DNA of 64,000 nucleotides from Polaribacter sp. BM10 (GCF_002005425.1 NZ_CP019704.1:558001-622000), one strand, 5' to 3'. Shown: positions 17,354 to 26,960, counted from the stretch's first letter. The notes: a model not told the origin generated them from the sequence alone. Program-made: numbers and translations.

Positions 17354-17676
17354 ATTTAGATTGGACTAAAAAAGACTTTGAAGCCTACGTATTATTATAT
17401 GCAGCTCATTGTAACCATGTAGAAGATATTGCTGAGCAAGATTATATACGAACCAAAGTAGATGAGGTAACTTTTCATAGAATGCATACAGAGGTTGTTG
17501 TAGATTCTGATGAAGAAAATTTAGATAAAATACAATCTTTTGTTTCAGATAATGAGTTTACTCAAATCGAAAAAGAAGAATTATTAAAGAATATAAAACA
17601 AGTGCTTTTTGCAGATGGAACTGTAGATGAACATGAAAAAAAAGGTTTTAGCATTTTAAAGAAAATAATTAGCTAA
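17350..17676 (+). CDS. TerB-like small protein
   Basis: This 108-residue acidic, all-helical protein has the pattern of TerB-family proteins: an N-terminal helix with YVLLYAAHCNHVEDIAEQD, a central loop, and LFADGTVDEHEKKGF near the C-terminus, the acidic metal-binding-type repeat of the family. TerB proteins have been linked to tellurite resistance and membrane stress, but the role here is unknown. It overlaps the sulfurtransferase gene by four bases and is the last gene of that operon. Confidence 0.65.
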   Translation: MNLDWTKKDFEAYVLLYAAHCNHVEDIAEQDYIRTKVDEVTFHRMHTEVVVDSDEENLDKIQSFVSDNEFTQIEKEELLKNIKQVLFADGTVDEHEKKGFSILKKIIS

Positions 17677-17692
17677 AATTTATAAATAAACG

Positions 17693-17778
17693 CATTACGA
17701 ACCCTGCTCGTACGAAATTTTTTTCTATAGATTAGTCGAAATGGGGGTTTTTACTAAATTATAAGTAGGGTCGTAATG
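17693..17778. repeat. 15-bp imperfect inverted repeat with about 55-base loop
   Basis: CATTACGAACCCTGCT (17693-17708) pairs with AGTAGGGTCGTAATG (17764-17778) with one bulged A and one G-T wobble. It lies between the converging TerB-like and sbcC genes, upstream of a terminator, so it could be a structured 3' UTR or a remnant of a small mobile repeat. Confidence 0.6.
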
Positions 17779-17799
17779 AAGTTTTTATCAATCAATCAA

Positions 17800-17828
17800 C
17801 GGCTTTAATTTTTTAAAGCCGTTTTTTG
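17800..17828 (+). terminator. Intrinsic terminator of the symporter-sulfurtransferase-TerB operon
   Basis: CGGCTTTAA (17800-17808) pairs with TTAAAGCCG (17813-17821) and is followed by TTTTTTG. The opposite flank is not T-rich when read on the other strand, so it serves mainly the plus-strand operon. Confidence 0.82.
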
Positions 17829-17852
17829 TTTTTAATAAAGGCACATGCTGCG

Positions 17853-20800
17853 TTACACAATTTTTACTGTACTTACTCCGCTACTTTTTTTGGTAATTTG
17901 AATTTGTGTTGGTATGCGCTCTTTTAAGTTTTCTACATGAGAAATAATACCAATTGTTTTACCTTGAGATTGTAAAGTTTCTAATGTAGCAATTACCGTC
18001 TCTAAAGTATTGCCATCTAAAGTACCAAAACCTTCATCTATAAAAAGAGAATCTATTTTTACATTTTTACTTGCCAAATCAGACAGCCCCAATGCCAAAG
18101 CCAAACTAATAATAAACTTTTCACCTCCACTACAAGTATCTACCAATCTTGCTCTATCTGTTTGGTAATGGTCTATCAAATTAAAGTTCAGTTCTTCTTT
18201 GGGTTTGTAAGAATCTTCTAATTTTAACGAATAACGCTTGTTCAAATTGTACAAATGCACATTTGCCAAATCTAATAATTGTTTTAATGTTAAACGTTGC
18301 ACATACACATTAAACGCATCTTTTGAGTTACCAATAATTTTAAACAACTCTCGCCAAACGTTGCAAATTTCGTTTTGAATGTCTATTTTTTTATAGACCT
18401 CTTTGTTTCTATCTTTAATTTCTTTGTCTTTTCTAAACGCTTCTTCAATTTTACCTTTTTCTGTTAAAAGGGCTTCTTTTTTATTTTTCGCGGTGGCTAA
18501 GAACTGTTTACTTTCTTCCGCTGTAATTGTAAAATTTTTACGGTTTTCTAAGTTTTTAAATTCTTGTAAATTGTTTTCTTTTAATGTTTTTATTTTTAAT
18601 AAATTCTCGTGAACTCTTTCTTTTAAATTTTTATAATTTGCACTTAATTCATCAGGTAAAAGAGCCAATTCAATAGCTTTACGTGTCGCAAAATTACTAG
18701 CTTGTATTTCTTTATTCAAGTTGATTTCTAATTCGATTTTAGAGCCTTCAAGTTTTTTTAAATCAATAGTTGTATTTGCTAAAGATGTTTCTTGTTTAGT
18801 TCTTAAATTCTGCAAATTATTAAGTGCCTCTTTGCTACTACGTTCTTTATCTGATAATTTTTTTGTGAGCGCTTGTAACGTTGTTCTTTTAAAATCTACG
18901 GATACTTCTTTTGGCAAAATAGCTATTCGTTGCCCAAGGATTTTATCTAAAATCTCAATTTTTTCTTTTAAAGTTTTTTGCAGGTTTTTAATATCCTGAT
19001 CTTTAACTTTTAAATTGGCATCAATACTTTCTAACTTGGTTGTTAATACCTTTTGTTCAGACTCAAATGCGGCAATCTCTTTTTCTTTAGCATTGTATGC
19101 AGCTATATTTTCGTCTATATTTTTTAGAAATAGACTGCTTTCTGGTATGCTTGGTAATGTGTACGTGTATTTGGCTAAAGAAATCTTTAAACGCTCTTTT
19201 ATTTCTTTGCCAAGTTTTGTGTTTACAATTACTTTTTTGCTGTGTTCTTCGGTAGAATTTTTAGCATGTTTAATTTGTTCTTCTAACGTTGCAATTTGTG
19301 TGTTTAAAGCACTATTTGTCTGCTGTTGCAATTGCATTGCTTTGGTAAGTTGGTCTTTTTCTTTCTGAATATTTTGAGCAATTTGTAAATTCTCTTCATG
19401 AATTTTTAATTGATGCTCTAAACTTTTAATTTCACTATCAATTTTTTCTAGGTTAGATAATTCAATAGAAATAGGTGTTGCCTTCGCTTTTAAAATTAGT
19501 TCAGCAATTTCTTCTTTTTTCTTTTTTAATTGATTAGTTGCATTTTCTAATCGGGTAATTATTGTCGTTTTTTGTTGTACAAATTGGTGCTGCTTTATAC
19601 TTAATTTACTAAAGTCTTCTTTTCTTTTGTTGAGTGTTACTGTAGCCTCACTAATTTGAATCTTTGGTGTGTTTTTTGTAAATGGATGTTCGGTAGCACC
19701 ACACAAACCACAAGGTTCTCCTTGCGTTAGATTTGCTCTATCAGCTTCATACTTGGCAATGCTGCGTTCTAATTCTAAAATTTTAGTAGCATCAGATACC
19801 AGGTCTTCTTGCATTTTTAAGTCTTTTTCTAAAACGGTAAGATTGGTTTGTACTTCCTTTTCTTCTTTTGTTAATTTTTGTATTTCTAAAACAATATTTG
19901 TTATCTGCTGTTGAAAAAGGTTGTACTGTTCTGAAAGACTTTTTAGTTGTTTCCAGTTATTTATTGTTTTTACATCAATTGCTTGTTGTTGTAAAATGTC
20001 TTGTAAGGTATTATTCTCTGTCTTTTTATTAAGAGCTTTTATTTTACTATCAAACTCTTTAAATGTTATAATTTCTTTATCAAAAAGTAGCTTTTTATCT
20101 TTTAAAACTTGTGCTGTAGTTATTGCATCTTTTTCAAGTTTATTTAAAATATTGGTACTTTCAATTACAATGGCATTGTGTGCTTTTAAAGCCGAAAAAT
20201 CTTCTCTCCAATGGGTTAATTCTTTGGCAACCTCTGTTAGAAAGTAGTTGTTTTTTAAATAGTTTTTTGCCGCTTTAATTTGTGCATCAACTTTATCAAA
20301 TTGCTCTGTAAGTTTTTGTTTATTTATAAGCTCTTTTTTTATTTCTACATCTATTAGCTTAATATTTTCTGATGTTTTTAACTTTACTTGTTGTTCGGTG
20401 TTAAACGTAGCATCTAATGTTGTAACCTCTTCAAACTTTGGCAACCATTGTTTAAAATTCTTTTCTTGGTTTTCAAGAGCAGTGGTGTCTGTTTTAACTT
20501 GCGCTTCAAATTGAGTAATTTTTGGCTTTAAATCATTCAGTTCTTTGTTTAAATGAGTTACAGTTTTTTGCTTTTCTAAAATAGATTTTTCAGTAAGAAC
20601 TAATTCTTTTATCTTTTCTTTAAAAGGCAAAGCTTTCTCGTGCAAAGCATAGGCATCTAATTTCGGTTTTTGTTCTTTAACGTATTTGTCAATCGCCTCA
20701 GAATTTTTTTCATTGTCTTCTTTTGCTTTTGTCAATTTAGAAAATTCTGTATACCAATCAACAACCGCTTGCGAGGTTTTAATTTCAGATTCAGATTTTG

Positions 20801-21506
20801 TAATCGCCGTTGCAATGCCGTTGCTTTCTTCTAATAATTTCTTTTTATCGTCTTCACTTAAAATATCATCCGCATTAATTTTTGCCTGAATTTCTTTTAA
20901 GATATTTTCTTCTTTTGCTTTTCTTTCTAAAATACTTTGCCCAATTTTTTTATAAATCTGTTCACCAGTAATTTGTTCTAAAAGCTTTCCTTTTTCTGGT
21001 CCTTTGGCTGTTAAAAATGCTGCAAATTCACCTTGGGCAAGCATTACAGATCGTAAAAATTGGTTGTAGTCTAATTGGGTTACTCTTAAAACTTCTGCTA
21101 ATAATTGTCTTTTTTGAGTAGCTAAAATTACGCCTGTAGTTAAGTTTTTTAAGCTGACTTCTTCTTTGGCATTTTTATAGAGTTTACCATTTTTATCAGC
21201 AATTCTTACACCCCAAAAAGCTTCAAAAGAAGCCGTTTTGTTTTTAAATACAATTCTACTGTATGCGTTTGTTGCGCCATGGCTTACTACATCTAAAAGT
21301 GTGCCTTTTGTACCGTTAAATCTTGGTACATTATGATACAAGGCAATAGTAATGGCATCTAAAATAGTTGTTTTGCCGGCACCTGTAGCACCTGTAATGG
21401 CATACAAACCTACATCTCTAAATTGTTCACTGTTAAAATCGATACAAATCGGCGTGTCAGATTTTAAAGAGTTGATATTTTGTAATTCTATTTTTAAAAT
21501 TTTCAT
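17853..21506 (-). CDS. sbcC: SbcC-type ATPase subunit of the SbcCD exonuclease
   Basis: This 1217-residue SMC/Rad50-like protein powers and tethers the SbcCD nuclease, which opens hairpins and processes DNA ends. It has Walker A GATGAGKTTILDAI near residue 40, two long coiled coils, a zinc hook C599-G-L-C602 in EPCGLCGATEHPF, the ABC signature DTCSGGEKF near residue 1120, and Walker B LFIDEGFGTLD followed by the His switch region GIISHVENLKER. All catalytic elements are intact. It is the last gene of an operon with sbcD (12-base gap) and the YkgJ-type gene. Confidence 0.96.
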   Translation of the reverse strand: MKILKIELQNINSLKSDTPICIDFNSEQFRDVGLYAITGATGAGKTTILDAITIALYHNVPRFNGTKGTLLDVVSHGATNAYSRIVFKNKTASFEAFWGVRIADKNGKLYKNAKEEVSLKNLTTGVILATQKRQLLAEVLRVTQLDYNQFLRSVMLAQGEFAAFLTAKGPEKGKLLEQITGEQIYKKIGQSILERKAKEENILKEIQAKINADDILSEDDKKKLLEESNGIATAITKSESEIKTSQAVVDWYTEFSKLTKAKEDNEKNSEAIDKYVKEQKPKLDAYALHEKALPFKEKIKELVLTEKSILEKQKTVTHLNKELNDLKPKITQFEAQVKTDTTALENQEKNFKQWLPKFEEVTTLDATFNTEQQVKLKTSENIKLIDVEIKKELINKQKLTEQFDKVDAQIKAAKNYLKNNYFLTEVAKELTHWREDFSALKAHNAIVIESTNILNKLEKDAITTAQVLKDKKLLFDKEIITFKEFDSKIKALNKKTENNTLQDILQQQAIDVKTINNWKQLKSLSEQYNLFQQQITNIVLEIQKLTKEEKEVQTNLTVLEKDLKMQEDLVSDATKILELERSIAKYEADRANLTQGEPCGLCGATEHPFTKNTPKIQISEATVTLNKRKEDFSKLSIKQHQFVQQKTTIITRLENATNQLKKKKEEIAELILKAKATPISIELSNLEKIDSEIKSLEHQLKIHEENLQIAQNIQKEKDQLTKAMQLQQQTNSALNTQIATLEEQIKHAKNSTEEHSKKVIVNTKLGKEIKERLKISLAKYTYTLPSIPESSLFLKNIDENIAAYNAKEKEIAAFESEQKVLTTKLESIDANLKVKDQDIKNLQKTLKEKIEILDKILGQRIAILPKEVSVDFKRTTLQALTKKLSDKERSSKEALNNLQNLRTKQETSLANTTIDLKKLEGSKIELEINLNKEIQASNFATRKAIELALLPDELSANYKNLKERVHENLLKIKTLKENNLQEFKNLENRKNFTITAEESKQFLATAKNKKEALLTEKGKIEEAFRKDKEIKDRNKEVYKKIDIQNEICNVWRELFKIIGNSKDAFNVYVQRLTLKQLLDLANVHLYNLNKRYSLKLEDSYKPKEELNFNLIDHYQTDRARLVDTCSGGEKFIISLALALGLSDLASKNVKIDSLFIDEGFGTLDGNTLETVIATLETLQSQGKTIGIISHVENLKERIPTQIQITKKSSGVSTVKIV

Positions 21507-21518
21507 AACTAGATGCCT

Positions 21519-22721
21519 TTATTGCTTTTTTACGGTTTGTAAAATTTCATTAAAAGCATCCCAAATGGCAGGTTTTTGCTCTAAATCATATTCCATTTCT
21601 TTGCATTTTAGTTTAAAAACTTCTGTAGGTACCAATTCTTTTATAGATTTTGTGTTTTCTAACAATTCTTCAATTCCTTTAATAGAGCGTTCTCTTTGTA
21701 AGCCAATTTTTAAGATTTCAAAAGCATGATGTTCTGCGGCACGTTTTAAACTTTCGGTATTTACTGTATGGTCTTCTTTTAATACAATTTCTACCCAAGG
21801 TGTTAAATTGTAGTTGTTGGTGGTAAGCTCATTAAAGGTTTCAATACAACTTGCTACAGTGCCTGTAATTTTATAAAATTCGCGAAACCTCGGCACAATT
21901 GCTTCTTCAATATTGCAGATGGTATTATCCTCTACAGTTAATACAATAACTTTTTTCTCGTAACCAACTTCGCTAAAACTCAACACAGTTGGCGATCCTG
22001 AATATCGAACCTTCTCATTGCCACCAATTATTTGGGGTCTGTGTAAATGGCCTAAAGCCACATAATCAAAATACGTATTAAAATCTTCTTCACCAATATG
22101 GCCCAAAGTACCTACATAAATATTTTGCTCGCTATCAGAAACAGATCCGCCTGTGGCAAACAAATGCCCCATGGCAATTACAGGTGCATTCTTCTTGTTA
22201 ATTTCTTTAGAAGCTTCTGCTGCGGCATCGTAATGATGTATTAAAGCGGTTTTATATTTGTCTATCAACTCGTCAAAAGTTTCACCGGCAACCGCACGTC
22301 TAATATCACCGTCTCTTAAATAAGGTACTGCGGCAACAATTACCTGCTCATTGTTTACCTCAATTTTAAAAACTTCGTCTTTAATGTCTTCAGTTGCTTT
22401 ACCAATTACCTTTATAGACAAAGCGTCTAAAATAGGTTTTGGTGCGTTTAAAGTTCCGGGGGAATCATGATTACCGCCCGTAATAATAACCGATTTGCAA
22501 GTAGTTGCTTTTAAATTCATTAAAAAGCGGTAGTACATTTCTAAACTTTGGTTTGATGGCGAACCCGAATCAAAAATATCGCCAGAAACTAATAAAACAT
22601 CAATTTTAGTATCGATGATGTAGTTTTCTAACCACTCTAAAAATAGGGTTTGTTCTTCAAATTGAGATTGTTCGTGCAGTCTATGTCCCAAATGCCAATC
22701 GGCAGTATGCAATATTTTCAT
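21519..22721 (-). CDS. sbcD: SbcD nuclease subunit
   Basis: This 400-residue Mre11-like metallophosphoesterase is the catalytic partner of SbcC. The five phosphoesterase motifs can be read: TADWHLGH (D8, H10), VSGDIFDSG, TGGNHDSP, AMGHLFATGG and ALGHLHRPQ. The C-terminal part caps the active site and binds the SbcC coiled coil. The length is typical. It sits directly upstream of sbcC in the usual order. Confidence 0.96.
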   Translation of the reverse strand: MKILHTADWHLGHRLHEQSQFEEQTLFLEWLENYIIDTKIDVLLVSGDIFDSGSPSNQSLEMYYRFLMNLKATTCKSVIITGGNHDSPGTLNAPKPILDALSIKVIGKATEDIKDEVFKIEVNNEQVIVAAVPYLRDGDIRRAVAGETFDELIDKYKTALIHHYDAAAEASKEINKKNAPVIAMGHLFATGGSVSDSEQNIYVGTLGHIGEEDFNTYFDYVALGHLHRPQIIGGNEKVRYSGSPTVLSFSEVGYEKKVIVLTVEDNTICNIEEAIVPRFREFYKITGTVASCIETFNELTTNNYNLTPWVEIVLKEDHTVNTESLKRAAEHHAFEILKIGLQRERSIKGIEELLENTKSIKELVPTEVFKLKCKEMEYDLEQKPAIWDAFNEILQTVKKQ

Positions 22722-22773
22722 CGGTTACAATTTTAAGAAGTGTTTCTTTTTCTAGAAACAAAGTTAACAACAA

Positions 22774-23640
22774 TTAGTCTAAAGCACCATGACTTTTTGC
22801 AGTAGCTACCCAATGGCTTGCAATTTCTTTGGTATTTGCGCCCAAACCTCTTGCCAATTGTAAAGCTACGCCAATTAAAACAACAGCCGCATCGCTAATT
22901 TTGTCTAGTGTATCTAAGCCACCAAAATTATCCTGAATTTTAGCCATTAAAAGCTCGTTGTGTGCCGTAGCAAAGTCAATGGGGTTGTTAATAGCACTAT
23001 CTATAGTTGGCAACATTAAAGCGTCTAACCAATCGGTAGCAATGCGTTGGGTTAAGTCTTCTGGTAATGCGTTGCCCATTTCTTGCCACAATTGCAGTGT
23101 TTTGGTGTCTCCGGATGCAGACAAACCGGTTTCTAATAACAACTGAAAGGCTACATCTGCAATATTTTGCATGATTTCTAAATAGGCATCTTGGGCATTC
23201 TCAAAAGGTGTTGCTCCTTGTCCTTTTAAATAGTTACCCACCGTTAATTTGGGCAAATTTAAAACCTCTGCGCAATCTGTTAAGCACGGAAACGCTTTGC
23301 CCTCGAACATATAATGTGCTTTGTTAAATTGTATTTGACGCCCTAAAGGATACAAACGACAAGCCAAAGGCCTACCATTATGCACACTGCAACCTTTGGT
23401 ATCTATATATTGACTACATGCACTTTGCCCTTTGCTATCTTTTGTACCATTAAAAGTTAAACGAACGCCACCAAAATCTGTGTACAAATCTCGAAACGTT
23501 TTAGCAGATACTTTTTTTTCGATGCTAAATTGCAACAACTCCCACGGATTTAACATTACGGCTTTCCCATAACAACAAGTACCGGCTCTAGAGCAGGTAA
23601 GAGGTAAAATACTTTCTGATGTTAGCTTTGTGGTTTGCAT
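22774..23640 (-). CDS. YkgJ family cysteine-cluster protein
   Basis: This 288-residue protein has the conserved Cys set of the YkgJ/UPF0153 zinc or iron-chelating family. CSRAGTCC lies at residues 16-23, then CSQYIDTKGCSVHNGRPLACRLYPLGRQ-type spacing, where the last segment RP-AC-YP is the family signature. The C-terminal 150 residues are helical and lack assigned motifs. The function is unknown, and metal binding is inferred from the cysteines. It precedes sbcD by 52 bases and may be the first gene of that operon. Confidence 0.85.
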   Translation of the reverse strand: MQTTKLTSESILPLTCSRAGTCCYGKAVMLNPWELLQFSIEKKVSAKTFRDLYTDFGGVRLTFNGTKDSKGQSACSQYIDTKGCSVHNGRPLACRLYPLGRQIQFNKAHYMFEGKAFPCLTDCAEVLNLPKLTVGNYLKGQGATPFENAQDAYLEIMQNIADVAFQLLLETGLSASGDTKTLQLWQEMGNALPEDLTQRIATDWLDALMLPTIDSAINNPIDFATAHNELLMAKIQDNFGGLDTLDKISDAAVVLIGVALQLARGLGANTKEIASHWVATAKSHGALD

Positions 23641-23857
23641 TGTTGTGGTTGTGTATAGAATGGTGAATATAGAGTTCTTTAGTTAGATTTTATTAATTAA
23701 AGATTTTTGTTTTAGCATATTACTATAACAGAACTAATTTTTTTTTAAAGTTTTTAGAACATGCAGAATAGCTGATTTTAAACTCAGTAAATAAATAAAC
23801 GTCTGTGGGGCTGCAAAATTTTTCTTAAAAACTATAAAACTGGAAATACAATTAAAT

Positions 23858-24754
23858 TCATAAATAATTATGTGTGGATTTTATTAATTCAGGTGTTTTT
23901 TCTAAAAGTTTTTCGTTTTTTAATTCAATAACGTTAAGTAAATATAATAAGTTGTTAAAATTCATTGGTATTGATAAATCTGATTTAGAAATTTTTAATA
24001 GAAAAGTTGTTCTATCTACCTTTAAGATTTGTTTTCCTATCAAAATATCATTGTTAAGGATGTCTTTTAAATCGCTTTTCAAATTTGATAATTGAAATTG
24101 TAATCTGAATTTATTTCTCAATAATGCTTCCCAATTTTTACTTTTAAAATGTCGATAAGATAATTCATTGAATAAATTTTTGAGAGCAATATCATTAGTC
24201 TCCAAACTAGCATAAATACCGTTCAAAAGTCTTTCACTTTCCTTATGTTCATGCCAGTCGTCTTTACATTTATATCTTAAACTATGATCTATTTCGTGCC
24301 ACCCTTCAGATAACATAGTACGTAATTGAAGTTCGAAAGTATTATCGATTAAATTGAAATTCAATTTTTCAGAAACTGAATTAACTTCTTTCAAAATCTG
24401 AATTTGACTTTCGTCGAATTCACAAATAATATTTGTTCTTTTTGGTTTGAAAACAGTTAATTCTAACTCATCAATTTCTTCATCAATAAAAATAAACTTA
24501 TTATTTAAAATTTCTTTTACAACGTTGATGTCGTCTTTAAAATATGTTACTATTCTAACACCAATAACATCTTGAATTTTTTTGCCATTTTCTTGATATG
24601 GTTTACCTTCTTCTTTCTTTCTCTGAATTTTTTCAGTTATTGATTTTTCATTTTTTGTTCTAACAAAAATCCTATACAAGAGGCCTACTTTGTTCAATTC
24701 ATCAACTATTTTTTGTTGAATTTGCTTCTCTATTATTTGAAAGCCTGCTATCAT
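23858..24754 (-). CDS. RelA/SpoT-fold nucleotidyltransferase, probable effector of a NACHT defence pair
   Basis: This 298-residue protein has the (p)ppGpp-synthetase fold without hydrolase or TGS/ACT domains. The ATP side is intact: R32-x-K34-x3-S38-x3-K42, then D62-VIG-VR67, and E141-LQLR145-T followed by EGWHEIDHSLRYK. The acceptor-loop consensus GYxSxH is absent. The equivalent place reads FKPKRTNIICEF (102-113), so the pyrophosphate acceptor may not be GDP or GTP. The roughly 130 C-terminal residues are unassigned. The start codon overlaps the stop of the upstream NACHT gene by four bases, so the two are translationally coupled. Related stand-alone RelA/SpoT enzymes act as growth-arrest toxins, and I infer the same here. 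Confidence 0.82.
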   Translation of the reverse strand: MIAGFQIIEKQIQQKIVDELNKVGLLYRIFVRTKNEKSITEKIQRKKEEGKPYQENGKKIQDVIGVRIVTYFKDDINVVKEILNNKFIFIDEEIDELELTVFKPKRTNIICEFDESQIQILKEVNSVSEKLNFNLIDNTFELQLRTMLSEGWHEIDHSLRYKCKDDWHEHKESERLLNGIYASLETNDIALKNLFNELSYRHFKSKNWEALLRNKFRLQFQLSNLKSDLKDILNNDILIGKQILKVDRTTFLLKISKSDLSIPMNFNNLLYLLNVIELKNEKLLEKTPELIKSTHNYL

Positions 24755-26919
24755 TTGTTTTCGCTGTGTTTAAGATGATAAATTGCTTCTCTGGTAATAA
24801 ATCCAACATCATCCTTGAAATGTAAAAACTTTTTACTCTTTAAAGAATCTATAACCTTATTGATCTCTTTATCGTGATACTCATGAAGTAGCTTTTTAAT
24901 ATATGAAAATTTACGAGCTCTAGGTTTTACGCCATCGACGTGAAAAAAATGCCTAAGAACCATATCTTCAGAAAGAGTGATTTTTTTCTTTACTTCGTTA
25001 TTGGTCGGGTTTTCAAATAGATTTAAAATATCAGTAACTAAATTATTGTCTGAATTACAGGCAAATAGAGCAAAGTCGCTGTAAGGTTTACTTGTTTGTT
25101 GATTTACAATTGAACAATTATAGAAAGAGCAATTTTGAAATGACGTGTCGAAAAATAAATTGATATCGAAGACACAATTATTAAATATAACTGATGAAAA
25201 AGCAGATGACTCGAATCTACAATTGTTATCAAATTTCAAGTTTGATAGTTCCTTATCGAATACAAAAAGGTTTTTATAATCTCGATTTGGTTGTTTTGAA
25301 AAAGTATAATCTAAATCAAAATAAAATCCAATTTCATATTCAAAATTCTCTTCATTGAAAATTGACCATAAGTTTTCTTTGTTTACTTTACTTTGAATTT
25401 TAAATGAATCTATGGATTTTATTGCGAAATCTTGAGGGATTATCTTTTCAAAATTATCATAATGCTCTTGATATTTTTCAAGGATTAAGTTTTCACCTAT
25501 TAAATGTCCAAAAATGAAATCATTTATAATTCCAACATCACCATTAGGTTTCCTATCAAGAAATACGTGGTTTGATAGAGTTTCAATTAAATCTTCGATT
25601 GAAGGCTTTTCTTCTGCTATATATAACTTCAGACTGTTTTGTAATAATTTTTGATTATAATCCTTTATGAAATCTTTAATAGTTTCTTTAGATTCTGCAG
25701 TTATGTTGTACTCTGTCATAAATCTCACCAATTTTCTGAAAATTTTTAATTGGTCTTCATTATCTAATTTTAGGTTTTGTCTTTGTTGCTCTCTTTTTAA
25801 TAAATAGTCCAAATATTTGTCTATCAATGCGCCGTCATTTGTTTCGAGCACGTAGCCTTTTAGGACATCTAATGAAATGTTTCTTAAGTAAGATAAAAGA
25901 ACTGGATTAGCAATTTGAGCAACAGGAAAGTTTGCTTTGTCTATGACCTCAATTCTTTCGTTATCTAACCAGTTTTCTATTTTAGGTTCTTTTATTTCAA
26001 AGCGAGCAAGTGAGAATTCATTGTTAGAATCATAAATAGAATTAAGAAATTCATCACTATTAAATATGGCAGTTTTTCTAGATGTAATTATAATTTTTGC
26101 GTCACCTTTTAAAAGCTCTATAATTGTGGTTAGCATACTTTCAACCTCTTCTTTATTGCTTTCTTTTGAAATTAATTCATCAAAACCGTCAATAATTAAT
26201 GGTATTCTACCCTTAGTGATTTGTTCAACAACTATATTTTGTTTTATTCCATTCGGAAACTGTTCATCAATTTCATTTAATAAAATATGTTTAAAAACCC
26301 TAGCTTCCCTATTTCTTGATAGTTCCGTAAAGAAAGGTAGTTGTTTGCATTCACTTGGAGAAAAAGCATTAAGTATTTCATTAGCTGTGCAAGTTTTACC
26401 AAATCCAGCAGGTGCTTCAATTATTATAAAAATTGCACCATTAACCTCACTCAATAACCCATTAATTTTATCAATAATATTAGTTTCTAAACTTGCATCG
26501 TAAGACTTACTTTCAATAATATTTTTTGATTCATCTTGAAGCAATAAATCAAAAGAGCTGTTTATATATTTATATGTACTTCCTTCAGGTAAATTTTGAA
26601 GTTGCCTATTAACAAATTGTTTGTACCTATTTTTTAATTCATTACCTAGCGGTGTTTTTATAAAGAAACCTTCAAATAAATATTCTTCAATTTCATCAAT
26701 GTCATTTAGTATTCTAACATCTGTTGCAAACCCTAATTCAGAATATTCATTTTTTATTTTAGATATATCATAATCTTCATCGAATAATATAAATTCAGCT
26801 GCGTGATACATACCATACCTTAATGTATAGACTCTAACTTTATGATTCGATTGATCAGCTAATTGATAATTATAAGACAAAAACAACTTGTCTATATATT
26901 CTATTTTATTTGATGTCAT
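24751..26919 (-). CDS. NACHT-type STAND NTPase with pentapeptide-like region, probable phage sensor
   Basis: This is a 722-residue protein. Residues 1-110 form a domain I do not recognise (YTLRYGMYHAAEFILFDED). The NTPase follows, with Walker A EAPAGFGKTC (168-177), Walker B RIPLIIDGFDEL (238-249) containing the NACHT-type D-G-x-DE, and sensor IIITSR (276-281). An IANPVLLSYL segment near 336 and helical winged-helix-like regions come to about 520. Residues 550-605 are rich in F-x2-C/S-x-F pentapeptide-like repeats (NNCRFESSAFSS, FQNCSFYNCS). The C-terminal 60 residues look like a winged helix. NACHT proteins of this layout are known anti-phage NLR-like sensors. It is the first gene of a two-gene unit with the RelA/SpoT protein. 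Confidence 0.82.
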   Translation of the reverse strand: MTSNKIEYIDKLFLSYNYQLADQSNHKVRVYTLRYGMYHAAEFILFDEDYDISKIKNEYSELGFATDVRILNDIDEIEEYLFEGFFIKTPLGNELKNRYKQFVNRQLQNLPEGSTYKYINSSFDLLLQDESKNIIESKSYDASLETNIIDKINGLLSEVNGAIFIIIEAPAGFGKTCTANEILNAFSPSECKQLPFFTELSRNREARVFKHILLNEIDEQFPNGIKQNIVVEQITKGRIPLIIDGFDELISKESNKEEVESMLTTIIELLKGDAKIIITSRKTAIFNSDEFLNSIYDSNNEFSLARFEIKEPKIENWLDNERIEVIDKANFPVAQIANPVLLSYLRNISLDVLKGYVLETNDGALIDKYLDYLLKREQQRQNLKLDNEDQLKIFRKLVRFMTEYNITAESKETIKDFIKDYNQKLLQNSLKLYIAEEKPSIEDLIETLSNHVFLDRKPNGDVGIINDFIFGHLIGENLILEKYQEHYDNFEKIIPQDFAIKSIDSFKIQSKVNKENLWSIFNEENFEYEIGFYFDLDYTFSKQPNRDYKNLFVFDKELSNLKFDNNCRFESSAFSSVIFNNCVFDINLFFDTSFQNCSFYNCSIVNQQTSKPYSDFALFACNSDNNLVTDILNLFENPTNNEVKKKITLSEDMVLRHFFHVDGVKPRARKFSYIKKLLHEYHDKEINKVIDSLKSKKFLHFKDDVGFITREAIYHLKHSENK

Positions 26920-26960
26920 TCTTTATTTTTTTATTTTCCATAGCATAAGACATTTATAAC

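Noticed and set aside
17853..21506. Several plus-strand frames of 60-125 codons over sbcC and sbcD
   Set aside because: All are reverse-complement shadows rich in Phe, Ser, Cys and Leu, as expected opposite Lys/Glu/Asn-rich coiled coils.
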